Notes: generated by a model not told the origin, from the letters alone. A DNA stretch of 19,940 nucleotides from Thermodesulfatator sp. (GCA_003978075.1 QOAM01000019.1:1-19940); one strand, 5' to 3'; shown: positions 6,108 to 16,293, counted from the stretch's first letter. Translations and numbers: made by a program.

Positions 6108-7498
6108 CCCCGGCCCACCTGCGCACCGAGGACACCATTGCCGCTATCGCCACTCCCCCGGGGCCCGGGGCCATAGGGGTCATCAAGATCAGCGGGCCAG
6201 AGGCCGAAGGTATTTTGCGCCGGGTCTTTCGTCCGGCCCGGGCCCGCGAACATTTTGACTCCCACCGACTTTACTATGGACACATCGTTGATCCTCAGAG
6301 CGGGGAGCCGGTGGACGAGGTCCTGGTAGCTCTGATGCGGGCCCCGCGCTCCTACACCCGGGAGGATGTGCTGGAGATCTACGCCCACTCCGGCTACCGG
6401 GTGCTCACCCGTATCCTAGAGTTGGTCTTTAAGGCCGGGGCCCGGCCGGCTGAACCCGGAGAGTTCACCCGAAGAGCCTTCCTCAACGGCCGCATCGATC
6501 TGGCTCAGGCCGAGGCCGTGGAGGAGATCATTCATGCCCGCTCGGAACAGGCCCTGCGCCTGGCTCTGAAACACCTTTCCGGCGGGCTTTCCGCGCGGAT
6601 AAAGGCCCTACGGGAAAGGCTCCTGGACCTCCTCGCTGTCACTGAAGTGGCGGTGGACTTCCCGGAGGAGGACGTGGAGATCCTCTCTCCGGAGAAGATG
6701 CGTCGTACAATCTCCGAGGAGATCCTCCCGGAGATTCGGCGTCTCCTCGCCTCGGCTGAGGAAGGACGGGTCTTCCGGGAGGGGATCGCTGTAGTCCTGG
6801 CAGGCCGACCTAATGTAGGCAAATCCAGCCTTCTTAACGCCCTTCTGCGGGAGGAGCGGGCCATCGTGACCCCTATTCCCGGTACCACCCGGGATGTAAT
6901 CGAGGAGACCGCTCAGATTGCCGGCCTGCCGGTGCGGCTCATTGACACTGCCGGTCTCCGGGAGGCCGCGGACGAGGTGGAGTCCATCGGGGTGCGCAAG
7001 GCCCGGGAGAAGCTGGCCGCAGCCGATGTGGTGGTCTTTCTGGTGGACGGCAGCCAGCCCCCGGCGGAGGAAGACCGGCGCCTTTACCAGGAGGTACGCT
7101 CCCGGCCGCACCTGGTGGCGGTGAACAAGATAGATATTGCCCCCGCTGAGAACCTGGCCCTTTGGCGCGACTTCTTTCCCGAGCCGCCGATCTTTATCTC
7201 CGCCACGGAGAGGCTGGGTCTGGAAGAGCTCTCCCACAAGATCTTCGAGATGGCCGTAGGACATGGGCCGGCTGAGCCCCCGGAAATCGCCCCCAACCTG
7301 CGCCAGAAGGCCGCGCTGGAACGGGCCGGAGAGGCCCTCCAGCGGGCCCTCGAGATCCTGGCCCAGTCCGAACCCCTTCCAGAGCTCCTTTCCCTGGAGC
7401 TGCGCGAGGCCCTGGCCGCCCTCGCGGAGATCACCGGCGAGGTGACCACCGAGGACCTCCTCGACCGCATCTTCTCCACTTTTTGCCTGGGGAAATAG
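6104..7498 (+). CDS. mnmE: tRNA modification GTPase MnmE (TrmE)
   Basis: With MnmG it installs the carboxymethylaminomethyl group on U34 of certain tRNAs. The 464-residue protein has the folate-binding N-domain (DTIAAIATPPGPGAIGVIKI; GEFTRRAFLNGRIDLAQAEAV), a helical domain and an inserted G domain. The G domain shows G1 GRPNVGKS (234-241), G2 TPIPGTTRD, G3 DTAGLRE and G4 NKID. The protein ends in FCLGK, where Cys461 is the conserved cysteine of the family C-terminal motif. Length and ends match the family exactly. The start is coupled to jag by ATGA. It closes the rpmH cluster; mnmG, often next, is not here. Confidence 0.98.
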   Translation: MTPAHLRTEDTIAAIATPPGPGAIGVIKISGPEAEGILRRVFRPARAREHFDSHRLYYGHIVDPQSGEPVDEVLVALMRAPRSYTREDVLEIYAHSGYRVLTRILELVFKAGARPAEPGEFTRRAFLNGRIDLAQAEAVEEIIHARSEQALRLALKHLSGGLSARIKALRERLLDLLAVTEVAVDFPEEDVEILSPEKMRRTISEEILPEIRRLLASAEEGRVFREGIAVVLAGRPNVGKSSLLNALLREERAIVTPIPGTTRDVIEETAQIAGLPVRLIDTAGLREAADEVESIGVRKAREKLAAADVVVFLVDGSQPPAEEDRRLYQEVRSRPHLVAVNKIDIAPAENLALWRDFFPEPPIFISATERLGLEELSHKIFEMAVGHGPAEPPEIAPNLRQKAALERAGEALQRALEILAQSEPLPELLSLELREALAALAEITGEVTTEDLLDRIFSTFCLGK

Positions 7499-7575
7499 GC
7501 CCAAAACTTAGTGAGGGCTTGGGCACAGCCCTCGCGGAAAGGACTTACCCCAAGATCTCGGATATAGTAAGGGGG
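7499..7575. other. Spacer with hairpin and a possible degenerate intergenic-repeat copy
   Basis: Between mnmE and the glycosyltransferase, GAGGGCT (7513-7519) pairs with AGCCCTC (7527-7533) around a 7-nt loop, extended by one G-T and one G-C pair. No T-run follows, so it is not a standard terminator. Next comes GGACTTACCCCAAGATCTC (7541-7559), which resembles GACTTTACCGAGGTCTCA, the reverse form of the repeat at 910-927. That copy also stands beside a GGGC/GCCC hairpin. I regard this as a plausible decayed copy. Confidence 0.3.
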
Positions 7576-8949
7576 ATGAAAAGAAGGGCTAAAGCGCTAG
7601 TCCTGGCGCTCTTTTTGGTTCTTTATGTAGGGCCGCTCTTCTTGCCACTCACCTCGGTCCAGGAGGCCCGGCGAGCGGAGATCGTGCAGGAGGTGGTCAA
7701 GTTCGGCCATTGGCTCATCCCCCACCTTAACGGGAGGCCTTATGTGGTCAAACCCCCTCTTTATACCTGGTTGGCCGGGATCGTGGCTTCGGTCCTGGGG
7801 GTGAGCGAGGCCACCCTCCGTCTCTCCTCCCTCCTTGCCGCCGCGGGGATCCTCTTCCTGACCTATAAGCTGGCCCGCAAACTAGGTGGTCCTCTTTGTG
7901 CCTTTCTCGCGGTCTTTTTCCTCTTGGGAGCCCCCCGATTTTATTTCTTTGCCCATCGGGTGGAACTGGAATTGCTCGTGGCCTTCTTTTTCGAGGCTTA
8001 TCTATACCTTTCTTGGAGATACCTTGAGGAAGGAGGAAAGTGGCGGCTTCTGGGGGCCTTTGGGGCTCTAGGAGGAGGATTCCTCACCAAAGGGCCCTTC
8101 ATCCTCCTGGCCCTTCCCCCGATAGTACTCTACGGACTCTACCACCGCAGAAGGCGCCTCTTCACCCTTCTTTTACATCCCCTAGGCTGGCTCTTGGCCT
8201 TAACCCCCTCCGCAGCCTGGTATCTCTATGTCCACCGCCATCTTCCTCCCAGTGCCTTTAGCGAATTCATCCAAGAAGACTTTTTCGGGCGCCTAATCAC
8301 CGGTAAAAGGGATCCCTTCTACCATTATGCCAGGGCCCTCTTCTTGGGATTTCTTCCGGAAAGTCTCCTCCTCCTGAGGTTGCCCTCCTTCCTGCGGATC
8401 CAGTTCTCCCGCGAGGACCGACAGTTCGTGCTCTTTAGTTGGTTGACCCCTCTGGTCTTTTTGAGCTTTACTGCCGCCAAATTCAGCAAGTATCTCCTTT
8501 CCTTTTACCCCTTTTTTGCCCTCTCCCTGGCCCTGGCTGCGGGGGAATGGTTCGGTGACCAAGAGGAGCTCTTGCGCCACCTGACGCTGGGGATCTCTCT
8601 GCTCCTCCTCTGTGGATCCCTGTTGGTAGAGATCCGGGGAAACGCCTTGCGCTTTGAGTCTCTGGCCCGGGCTCGCCCCTATATTTCGGCCCCTCGGGTC
8701 TATTTTTATCGCAAAGCCAATTATTGGCTGGTCTTTTACCGGGGAACCCCTATAAAGGTTCTCCAAGGCCCCCCTTTTCCCCCGGGTCTAATCCTGGAAG
8801 AGACCTATCCAGGGGTCTCGGCCCTGGCCCAGCGCAAGGATCTGCGCCTGGTGGCGCAAATTGTGCCCTTTTACCGGGAAGGCCGCGCCCTCTTGGTCTA
8901 TTCCTCAGCCGGAGCGCCCTCGGCCTCCTCCTCCGGCTCCGGGAAATAG
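7576..8949 (+). CDS. ArnT/PMT-like integral membrane glycosyltransferase (GT-C fold)
   Basis: A 457-residue, very hydrophobic protein with many membrane helices. After TM1 (about residues 5-22) the first outer loop reads SVQEARRAEIVQEVVKFGHW, then PHLNGRPYVVKPPLYTW. This is the pattern of ArnT-type and PMT_2 enzymes, which move a sugar from a polyprenyl-phosphate donor to an acceptor outside the cytoplasmic membrane. The catalytic pair is usually Asp-Glu; here the Glu is kept and the Asp is Gln, so activity needs checking. The acceptor (lipid A, protein or other) cannot be told. ATG 7576 follows AAGGGGG closely; an in-frame TTG at 7483 inside mnmE is less likely because the extra residues look non-coding. 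Its last 17 codons overlap the convergent zinc-ribbon gene, giving a Ser/Ala/Gly tail. Confidence 0.87.
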   Translation: MKRRAKALVLALFLVLYVGPLFLPLTSVQEARRAEIVQEVVKFGHWLIPHLNGRPYVVKPPLYTWLAGIVASVLGVSEATLRLSSLLAAAGILFLTYKLARKLGGPLCAFLAVFFLLGAPRFYFFAHRVELELLVAFFFEAYLYLSWRYLEEGGKWRLLGAFGALGGGFLTKGPFILLALPPIVLYGLYHRRRRLFTLLLHPLGWLLALTPSAAWYLYVHRHLPPSAFSEFIQEDFFGRLITGKRDPFYHYARALFLGFLPESLLLLRLPSFLRIQFSREDRQFVLFSWLTPLVFLSFTAAKFSKYLLSFYPFFALSLALAAGEWFGDQEELLRHLTLGISLLLLCGSLLVEIRGNALRFESLARARPYISAPRVYFYRKANYWLVFYRGTPIKVLQGPPFPPGLILEETYPGVSALAQRKDLRLVAQIVPFYREGRALLVYSSAGAPSASSSGSGK

Positions 8950-9653
8950 ATCCTCTTATAATAAATCAAACGCCGGCAGAGAGGACACTCGTAGTACTTG
9001 TCGTCCCGCTGGAGCTCGTTAAAGAGCTGGGGCGGGATGTGCATGTGGCAACCGCTGCAGGTCCCGTTTTCCACCGCTACAATGGCCAACCCCCCCTTTC
9101 TTTCCCGGATGAATTCATAGCGCCGCAGAAGACTCTGGGGGATTTCCTCCACCAAGCGCTCTCTCTCCTCCAGGTATCTTTTCTTGTCTGCTTCGAGCTC
9201 CTTGCAGAGACTCTCGTAGCGGGCCCTTTCTTCCGCCACCCGCCTTTCCGCCTCCTCGATCTCCTTCCGCAAGGCCTCTTCTTCCTGCTGGAGCTTCTCC
9301 TGCTCTTCCATGAGCTTGAGAAGGGTCTCCTCTCGCTGTTTGTTGGCCTTTTTGATCTCCTCGATCTCGCGGAGGAGGGCCTGGTATTCCCGGGTCCCGC
9401 GGATTTGCATGAGTCGCGTCTGGGTTTTGCGCAGGCGCTGGAGCTCTTCCTCTAGCTCGTCCTCCTCTGCTCGCCGTTTTAGGCTGACTTCCTCCAACTT
9501 TTGGGAGACCTCCTCAAAGCGCCTCTTTTTCTGGCTCAGGTCGGCCTCCGCCGCACGCAAGGCCTCCGGAAGCTCCTCCTTCTGCCGGTCTAACTCCAAG
9601 ATCTTGAGATCCAACTCCTGAAGCCGGATAAGGTTGACAATTTCCTGCCGCAC
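8898..9653 (-). CDS. Coiled-coil zinc-ribbon protein (COG1579/DUF164, CT398-like)
   Basis: A 251-residue cytoplasmic protein. Residues about 10-175 are an almost unbroken Glu/Lys/Arg-rich antiparallel coiled coil with a turn near 80-95 (LMQIRGTREYQALLREIEEI, the best-conserved part of the family). The C-terminus holds a zinc ribbon with CxxC pairs at Cys199/Cys202 (CSGCHMHIPPQ) and Cys223/Cys226 (YECPLCRRLIYY), then an acidic tail. The GTG start has AAGGAGG 5 bases upstream. Its neighbour upstream is the NIF3-family gene, a frequent pairing. CT398 of Chlamydia has been linked to sigma54 and secretion proteins, but no general role is settled. The end overlaps the glycosyltransferase gene tail-to-tail. 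Confidence 0.93.
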   Translation of the reverse strand: MRQEIVNLIRLQELDLKILELDRQKEELPEALRAAEADLSQKKRRFEEVSQKLEEVSLKRRAEEDELEEELQRLRKTQTRLMQIRGTREYQALLREIEEIKKANKQREETLLKLMEEQEKLQQEEEALRKEIEEAERRVAEERARYESLCKELEADKKRYLEERERLVEEIPQSLLRRYEFIRERKGGLAIVAVENGTCSGCHMHIPPQLFNELQRDDKYYECPLCRRLIYYKRIYFPEPEEEAEGAPAEE

Positions 9654-9734
9654 CTTAACCTCCTTAACTAGGTCTCAAGCCTTTTGAGAGATATTTGCGA
9701 GGGCTTTGCCCCTCTTTCCATTTTGGAAAATCCT
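9654..9734. repeat. Spacer with intergenic repeat copy 3 and two small hairpins
   Basis: This 81-bp gap between the NIF3 and zinc-ribbon genes holds AGGTCTCA at 9670-9677, the third copy of the TGAGACCT core (minus-strand sense). TCTCAA (9673-9678) and TTGAGA (9684-9689) can pair around a 5-nt loop. GAGGGC-TTT-GCCCCTC (9699-9714) forms a second hairpin with one bulged C, similar to the GGGC/GCCC hairpins near the copies at 910 and 7541. No T-run follows either hairpin. Confidence 0.45.
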
Positions 9735-10538
9735 CTACGGGACTTCCTCGTTGAGAAGTCTCAAGGGGCTCCTGCCGGGAAAATAGCTTACTTGAATTTG
9801 GGGGAACTGCTGGGCTATTTTAGAGGCCAGCCCGCGCCAAAAGTAGTTTTCCAGGGCATAGTGATCGCTTACCACCAGGGTTAGTCCCGCCACTTCCGCC
9901 GCTCGAGCGGCGTGATGTTTGACATCGCCGGTTATATAGACTTCGGCCCCCTTTTGCAAGACTTCGGGGAGGAGGTCTGCCCCTGAGCCTGCACACAGGG
10001 CCACCAGGCGCACTAGCTTTTCTTCATGGTCCGTGATGAAGACCGGGGCTTTCACCAGAGCCGCCAGCCGCCGCGCTAGCCGGGTAACCGGCACGGGCTC
10101 TGGGGCCTCAGCCATCCGTCCCAGCCCCACCCGGGGATCTCCGGCCCTTCCAGGACGCAGGGCCTCCTTCACCTCCAAACCCAACCCTTCGGCCAGAACC
10201 TCCGTAACCCCTCCGGGGGCGACATCCAGGTTGGTGTGATAGGAGACCACCGTAAGACCCTGCCTCACCAGGGCCAGCAGCAGGCCCTCCCAGGGATCTT
10301 CGGCACAAAGCCGGCGCAAGGGATGAAAAAATACAGGATGGTGGGTGAGAAGAAGATCAATCCCCTCTTGCTGAACCCACTGCGCTACCGCCGGGCTAAG
10401 CTCTAGGGCTAGGCCTAAATGCCGAACCCGGGCCCTTCGGGAACCAAACTGTAAACCTACCCGATCCCCTTCCTCCGCCCAATCTGAAGGAGCCCACTCC
10501 TCCACCCAGCGGCATATATCCTCGACCGTGGTATCCAT
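9735..10538 (-). CDS. NIF3/DUF34 family dinuclear-metal protein
   Basis: A 267-residue protein of the YbgI/NIF3 family, often annotated 'GTP cyclohydrolase I type 2 homolog' although the true reaction is not established. The two-metal site is visible: LLLTHHPVFF (His66, His67), SYHTNLDVAPGGV (Asp105) and SDHYALE (His226, Glu230). The middle block GSGADLLPE with AEVYITGDVKHH is also diagnostic. ATG 10538 fits the family start (TTVEDICRWVEEWAP), but GGAGG is only 2 bases before it. An upstream in-frame TTG at 10547 has no ribosome-binding site. The gene starts 23 bp past the tRNA and may be read from the same promoter. Confidence 0.95.
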   Translation of the reverse strand: MDTTVEDICRWVEEWAPSDWAEEGDRVGLQFGSRRARVRHLGLALELSPAVAQWVQQEGIDLLLTHHPVFFHPLRRLCAEDPWEGLLLALVRQGLTVVSYHTNLDVAPGGVTEVLAEGLGLEVKEALRPGRAGDPRVGLGRMAEAPEPVPVTRLARRLAALVKAPVFITDHEEKLVRLVALCAGSGADLLPEVLQKGAEVYITGDVKHHAARAAEVAGLTLVVSDHYALENYFWRGLASKIAQQFPQIQVSYFPGRSPLRLLNEEVP

Positions 10539-10561
10539 GACCTCCAAAAAAGACCATCGAG

Positions 10562-10635
10562 TGGGCCTGGGAGGATTCGAACCCCCGACCTCCCGGTTAT
10601 GAGCCGGTGGCTCTAACCAGCTGAGCTACAGGCCC
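10562..10635 (-). tRNA. tRNA with CAU anticodon (Ile2 lysidine type or elongator Met)
   Basis: The minus strand folds into a 74-nt cloverleaf. The acceptor is GGGCCTG/CAGGCCC with discriminator A, the D stem is GCTC/GAGC, the anticodon loop is CTCATAA between CCGG and CCGG, the variable region is AGGTC, and the T arm is GGGGG-TTCGAAT-CCTCC. The CCA end is not encoded (CTC follows), so it must be added. The initiator is excluded because the first pair is G-C and the anticodon stem lacks the three G-C pair signature. The acceptor stem is the one common in tRNA-Ile(GAU), which favours tRNA-Ile2 read by TilS, but elongator Met is possible. The 27-43 pair is A-G, a mismatch. The last T-run before NIF3 (TTTTTT) may help end transcription. 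Confidence 0.93.
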
Positions 10636-10647
10636 ACACCACTTTTT

Positions 10648-10675
10648 AATGTAGTCTGACCCTCCTTTCTGTCAA
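10648..10675 (-). promoter_or_regulatory. Sigma70-type promoter of the tRNA gene
   Basis: On the minus strand a perfect -35 box, TTGACA (10670-10675), is followed after 16 bp by TACATT (10648-10653), a 4-of-6 match to the -10 box. The mature tRNA begins 13 bases further on. It lies in the spacer after rpoD, so the tRNA does not depend on readthrough from the rpsU-rpoD operon. The downstream NIF3 and zinc-ribbon genes may also use it. Confidence 0.75.
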
Positions 10676-10722
10676 GAAAGAGATCACTTTTTCGTGGCCC
10701 CTAAAGTTTTTTCAGGGTCTCC

Positions 10723-12274
<1,552 letters not shown>

Positions 12275-12300
<26 letters not shown>

Positions 12301-14023
12301 ACACCCCCTCCCCTTGGCATTCTTTGGGAAATTGGCGACAAAGTTCGGTATAAGCCCGAAGGAGCCCGGCTACCTCTTCTTCTCGACCTCGAGCTTCCAG
12401 CTCTTGAATGGTCCGCTGCATTTCCCGAGCTCGCTGTTCCAGACGCCGGCGCAGGATCCAGGCGCGGATCTGGGCCAGGACCTCCTCCGGGGATTTTTCT
12501 AAAGGTGCAGAAAAGAGTAGTTCGCTAAAAAGGGCCTGACATTCCGGCTCGGTGAAGGTGAGCCGCTCCGGGGAGTAGCCCTCCCGTACCCCCGCGAGGA
12601 TCTCCTCATAGAGCCTTCTTTCCAGGTCTTCCAGGAATTCTTCTGGAGAAAGAAGGGCCAGTTCTTCGGCCCGAGAGGGCCACTGGAGGAGAAACTGAAG
12701 GAGCTGGCGTCCCCAGGGAGAGCCTCCTTTCTTTTCCGACTCTGGAAAGTTTGCTCGAGAGGCCCGCTTGGAAAGAAGGAAACTTTCCGGGAGATCCAGC
12801 CTGCGGGCCGCCAGGCGCAGGTATTCGTGACGCACCACCGCATCCGGCAGACGCCCCAGGATTTCCTGAAGCTCCCGCACTACCTGGGCCTTGCCTTCCG
12901 GGCCTCGACCGTAAAGGGCTAGCAGGTACTCGGTGAGAAAATCCAAGGCCTTGTGAGCCGCCTTCAAGGCCTCTTGAAAGGCTCCGGGGTCCCGCCTTAC
13001 CAAACTGTCCGGATCTTCCCCTTCCGGCAGAAAGACCACTTGGGGAAAAAGTCCTTGAGAGAAAAAGAGCCCCACTGCCCGGAAGGCCGCCTTTCGGCCG
13101 GCCTCGTCTCCATCAAAGACCAGATACCACTCCCGGCAGAATCTCTTGAGGGTGCGCACGTGCTCTTCGGTAAGGGCCGTACCGCAGGTGGCCACCACAT
13201 TGCGGAAGCCCCGCTCCCACAGCGAAAGGAGGTCGAAATAGCCCTCCACCACCAACCCGTGGCCCTTTTCCCGGAGGAAGGGACGGGCCTCGTAAAGGCC
13301 ATAAAGGACCCGGCTCTTGTGATAGATCGGGCTTTCCGGAGAATTGAGATATTTGGGCTCCCCTTCTCCTAGAATCCGGCCCCCGAAGGCCGCTACCCGG
13401 CCGGTAAGGTCCCGAATGGGAAAGATGAGCCGACCCCGGAAACGGTCGTAATAGGTGCCGTCTTCCCGGGCTACGAGCACCCCGGCCTTCTCCGCCAGCC
13501 GCAGGTCCACCCCGGCCAGCCGTAGGTGGGAGGTAAGGGCCCCTCCTTCGGCAGGGGCGTATCCCAGCAGAAAGGCCCGACGAATGTTCTCGGAAAGACC
13601 GCGCCGGCGGAGGTATTCCCTGGCCTGAGCCCCCTCAGGGGCCGAAAACATCCTCTCGAAAAAGCGAGCAGCCTGCTCGTTGATGCGATAAAGTTCCTTC
13701 CGTTCCCGATCTTCTTCCGGGGGCTCCCTTAAAGAGGTGGGTAGGGGAAGGTGGTACTTGCGGGCTAGCTCGCGCACGGCTTCCCCGAAGGAAAGGCCGT
13801 TTACCCGCATGTAAAAGCCGATGACATCCCCCCCTACTCCGCAACCAAAGCAGCGAAAAAGCTGTTTTTCTTCACTTACAGTAAAAGAGGGCTTGGTCTC
13901 CGCGTGAAAGGGGCACAGACCTACATAATTACGACCCACCTTTTTGAGGACTACGAATTCCGAAATTACATCTACGATGTTGAGACTTTCGCGGATACGG
14001 GATGCTGCCTCGCGTAGGCTCAC
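12275..14023 (-). CDS. dnaG: DNA primase DnaG
   Basis: Makes RNA primers for replication forks. The 582-residue protein has the N-terminal CHC2 zinc finger (Cys37, His40, Cys58, Cys61 in LCPFHAETKPSF and RCFGCGVGGD). The central core includes RGRLIFPIRDLTGRVAAFGG. The TOPRIM centre has Glu260 (VVEGYFD) and Asp304/Asp306 (VFDGDEAGRKA). The C-terminal part is helical, as expected for the helicase-binding domain. The GTG at 14023 overlaps the mutS2 stop as GTGA and has GGGAGGGGGAG just before it, so it is translationally coupled. It lies between mutS2 and rpoD in a modified macromolecular synthesis operon. Confidence 0.97.
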
Positions 14024-16293
14024 CTCCCCCTCCCTTTGAGGACCGCGGAGGAGGCCAGCTTAACCACCGTTACCCCCTCGCCTCCCTCCAGCGGGGAACC
14101 CGGGCGCAGGGCCTCCACCCCTTCATGTCCTTCCAGGTAGGCCCTCACCGCCCCCAACAGCCTCCCGGTACCCAGGCCGTGAACTATGCGTACCTCCCTT
14201 CGGCCTTCTAATAAAGCCCGATTGAGAAAGGTCTCCAGCCGGGCCAGCGCCTCGTCCACCCGGAGACCGCGTAGATGAAGGGTGTCGCTTTCTGCCGGAG
14301 AAGCCGAGACCGAGATCTGGATACGGGGTCCTGACCAAACATCTGAAAGGACTTTAATACCTTTTCGGGGGACTGCAAGTCTGAAGCTCCCCACCCGTAC
14401 CTCCACCTCGCGGCCCAGGTCCCGCAGGACCTCGGCCTCCTTCTGAAGGTCCAGGAGATACACCCTTTGACCTGGAGCAAGTTCTCCGGGGATCTCTTCT
14501 CCCAGGGGGGCCAAGAGTTCCTCGGCCCGTTCCCGCAGGATCTTTTCGCGTCTTCGACGGCCCTGGGGCTCGCGGGCCAGTTCATTCTGGAGTTCCCGCA
14601 GTCGCTTAAGGACCTCCGCGCGCAGCTGTTCTTTTTCTTCCCTGAGTCGCCTTTCCACCTCGCGGCTTCTCTCTGCCAGGCGCATCCTTTCTCTCTCCAG
14701 CGCCCTTTCCCTTTCTGCGAGAAGGGCCTCCTTCTCCCGAAGCTCTTTTTCCAGCTGGCGAAGTTCCTGCAGAAGACGCTCGTGATCCTCGTCTCCGGAA
14801 AGCAGCCCCTCGGCCCGAGCTACCACTTCTTGAGGAAGGACCCTCCGGGCCAGACCCAGGCCGTGTGAGGCCCCTAGGAGTCCATAGACTAGACGGTAGG
14901 TGGGACGCCCGGCCCTTTCATCAAAGAGCATTCCTGCGGGCTGGGCCCGGGGAGAGGTCAAGGCATAGCGTTTGACCTCGGGGAAATGGGTGGTGGCCAC
15001 GGTGAGGGCCCCGGAGCCCTCCAGTCTTTCCAGCACGGCCACCGCCAGCGCCGCTCCTTCCCGCGGATCGGTCCCCCTTCCGGGCTCGTCCAGGATCACT
15101 AGGGTTCCCGGACCGGCCTTTTCCAGGATTTCCGCCAGTTCCCGCAGGTGAGCGGAAAAGGTGCTCTCCCCGGAAAGGAGTTCCTGCTCGTCCCCTAGGT
15201 CCGCAAGCACGCGGGAAAAGACCGGGATCTCCGAGTCCTCGGAGGCCGGAATGGGGAAGCCAGCCTGGGCCATGAGCACACAAAGCCCCACAGTCTTGGC
15301 CGCCACGGTCTTGCCCCCAAAGTTGGGCCCGCTTATCACCAAAACCGGCCTTTCCGGGGAGAGATGGAAATGGTTGCGTACCGGTTTTTGACCGGCGAGA
15401 TAGAAAAAGGGGTGGGCCGCGGAGAGAAGCCGCAGATCTCCGGAAGGCTTGAGGCGGGGAAAACGGCCCTGCCAGAGGCGAGAAAGTTCGAAGAGGGCCA
15501 GCGCTAAGTCTACTTCTGCTAAGACCTCTTCCATCTGGAGGATCTCCGGGGCCTTCTCCGCCACCCGGACGCTCAGCCGGGCCAGGACCTTTCTCCGGAC
15601 CCGCTCCTCTTCCAACCGGGCCAGCTCCAGCTCGTTGGCCACCGGTACAGCCTCGGTGGGCTCGATAAAGACCGTGGCCCCGGTCTGAGAGACATCGTGC
15701 AGGATCCCCGGCACCCGAGACCGGTGCTCGGAACGCACCGGAAGCACCAGACGCCCCTTGCGTTGAAAGACGATCTCTTCCCGGAGGACCCCGGCCCGGG
15801 CGTAGCGGCGCAGGAGATCTTCCATGAGGGTATGGAGCCTTTCCAAAAGCCCCCGGTGGCGCCTGCGGGCCTCAGCTAGCTCCCAAGAGGCCCCGTCTGC
15901 CAGATCCTTCCCCCCTGGTTCCAAGGAGATCTCCAGCTCTTGAAAGAGGGGCTCCAAGGGGGAGCTATCCGGGAAAAAAGAGAGCTCGGCAAGGACCTTT
16001 CCCGCAGCTAAGGCCTCTTTCAGAGCGTAAAGCTCCTCGGGAAGGAGGAATCCTCCCTGGGTGGCCTTCCGTACCAAGGGGGCCAGAGCCGGGAGCCGGG
16101 GCAAGACAAAACCCGGTTCCCTTTCCCTAAATCGAAAGACCTCCTGGATACGGGCCTGTCGCCTTTGGGCCTCCTCCAGAGAAAAAGCCGGGAAGTACCC
16201 CTCAACCAGGGCCTCCCCGGCTGCGGTACGGAGTCTCTCCTTGAGACGGCTTAACCCTTCAAACCAACCAAGTTTTTGAAGGGCACCAAGCAT
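14020..16293 (-). CDS. mutS2: Endonuclease MutS2 (MutS-like ATPase with Smr domain)
   Basis: MutS2 proteins bind branched DNA and limit homologous recombination; some act on collided ribosomes. The 757-residue protein has no mismatch-recognition domain. The N-terminal core/clamp spans about 1-310 and the ATPase has GPNFGGKT (322-329, Phe where Thr is usual) and LVILDEPGRGTDP (398-410). The ABC-like block LLSGESTFSAHLRELAEIL is at about 372-390. A Glu/Arg-rich coiled coil (about 505-600) leads to a C-terminal Smr domain with HLRG and HGLGTGRLLGAV. The family nuclease motif LDLR is LHLR here. The start at ATG 16293 fits the family N-terminus, but I see no Shine-Dalgarno before it. It stands between rpsU and dnaG, where it is not usually found. 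Confidence 0.96.
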   Translation of the reverse strand: MLGALQKLGWFEGLSRLKERLRTAAGEALVEGYFPAFSLEEAQRRQARIQEVFRFREREPGFVLPRLPALAPLVRKATQGGFLLPEELYALKEALAAGKVLAELSFFPDSSPLEPLFQELEISLEPGGKDLADGASWELAEARRRHRGLLERLHTLMEDLLRRYARAGVLREEIVFQRKGRLVLPVRSEHRSRVPGILHDVSQTGATVFIEPTEAVPVANELELARLEEERVRRKVLARLSVRVAEKAPEILQMEEVLAEVDLALALFELSRLWQGRFPRLKPSGDLRLLSAAHPFFYLAGQKPVRNHFHLSPERPVLVISGPNFGGKTVAAKTVGLCVLMAQAGFPIPASEDSEIPVFSRVLADLGDEQELLSGESTFSAHLRELAEILEKAGPGTLVILDEPGRGTDPREGAALAVAVLERLEGSGALTVATTHFPEVKRYALTSPRAQPAGMLFDERAGRPTYRLVYGLLGASHGLGLARRVLPQEVVARAEGLLSGDEDHERLLQELRQLEKELREKEALLAERERALERERMRLAERSREVERRLREEKEQLRAEVLKRLRELQNELAREPQGRRRREKILRERAEELLAPLGEEIPGELAPGQRVYLLDLQKEAEVLRDLGREVEVRVGSFRLAVPRKGIKVLSDVWSGPRIQISVSASPAESDTLHLRGLRVDEALARLETFLNRALLEGRREVRIVHGLGTGRLLGAVRAYLEGHEGVEALRPGSPLEGGEGVTVVKLASSAVLKGRGR

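Noticed and set aside
6608..7504. A 298-codon minus-strand ORF opposite mnmE
   Set aside because: mnmE is complete with all G motifs; the antisense product is unlike any family I recognise.
7511..7535. Hairpin after mnmE as an intrinsic terminator
   Set aside because: The stem is good but it is followed by GCGGAAAGG, with no T-run, so I list it only as a hairpin.
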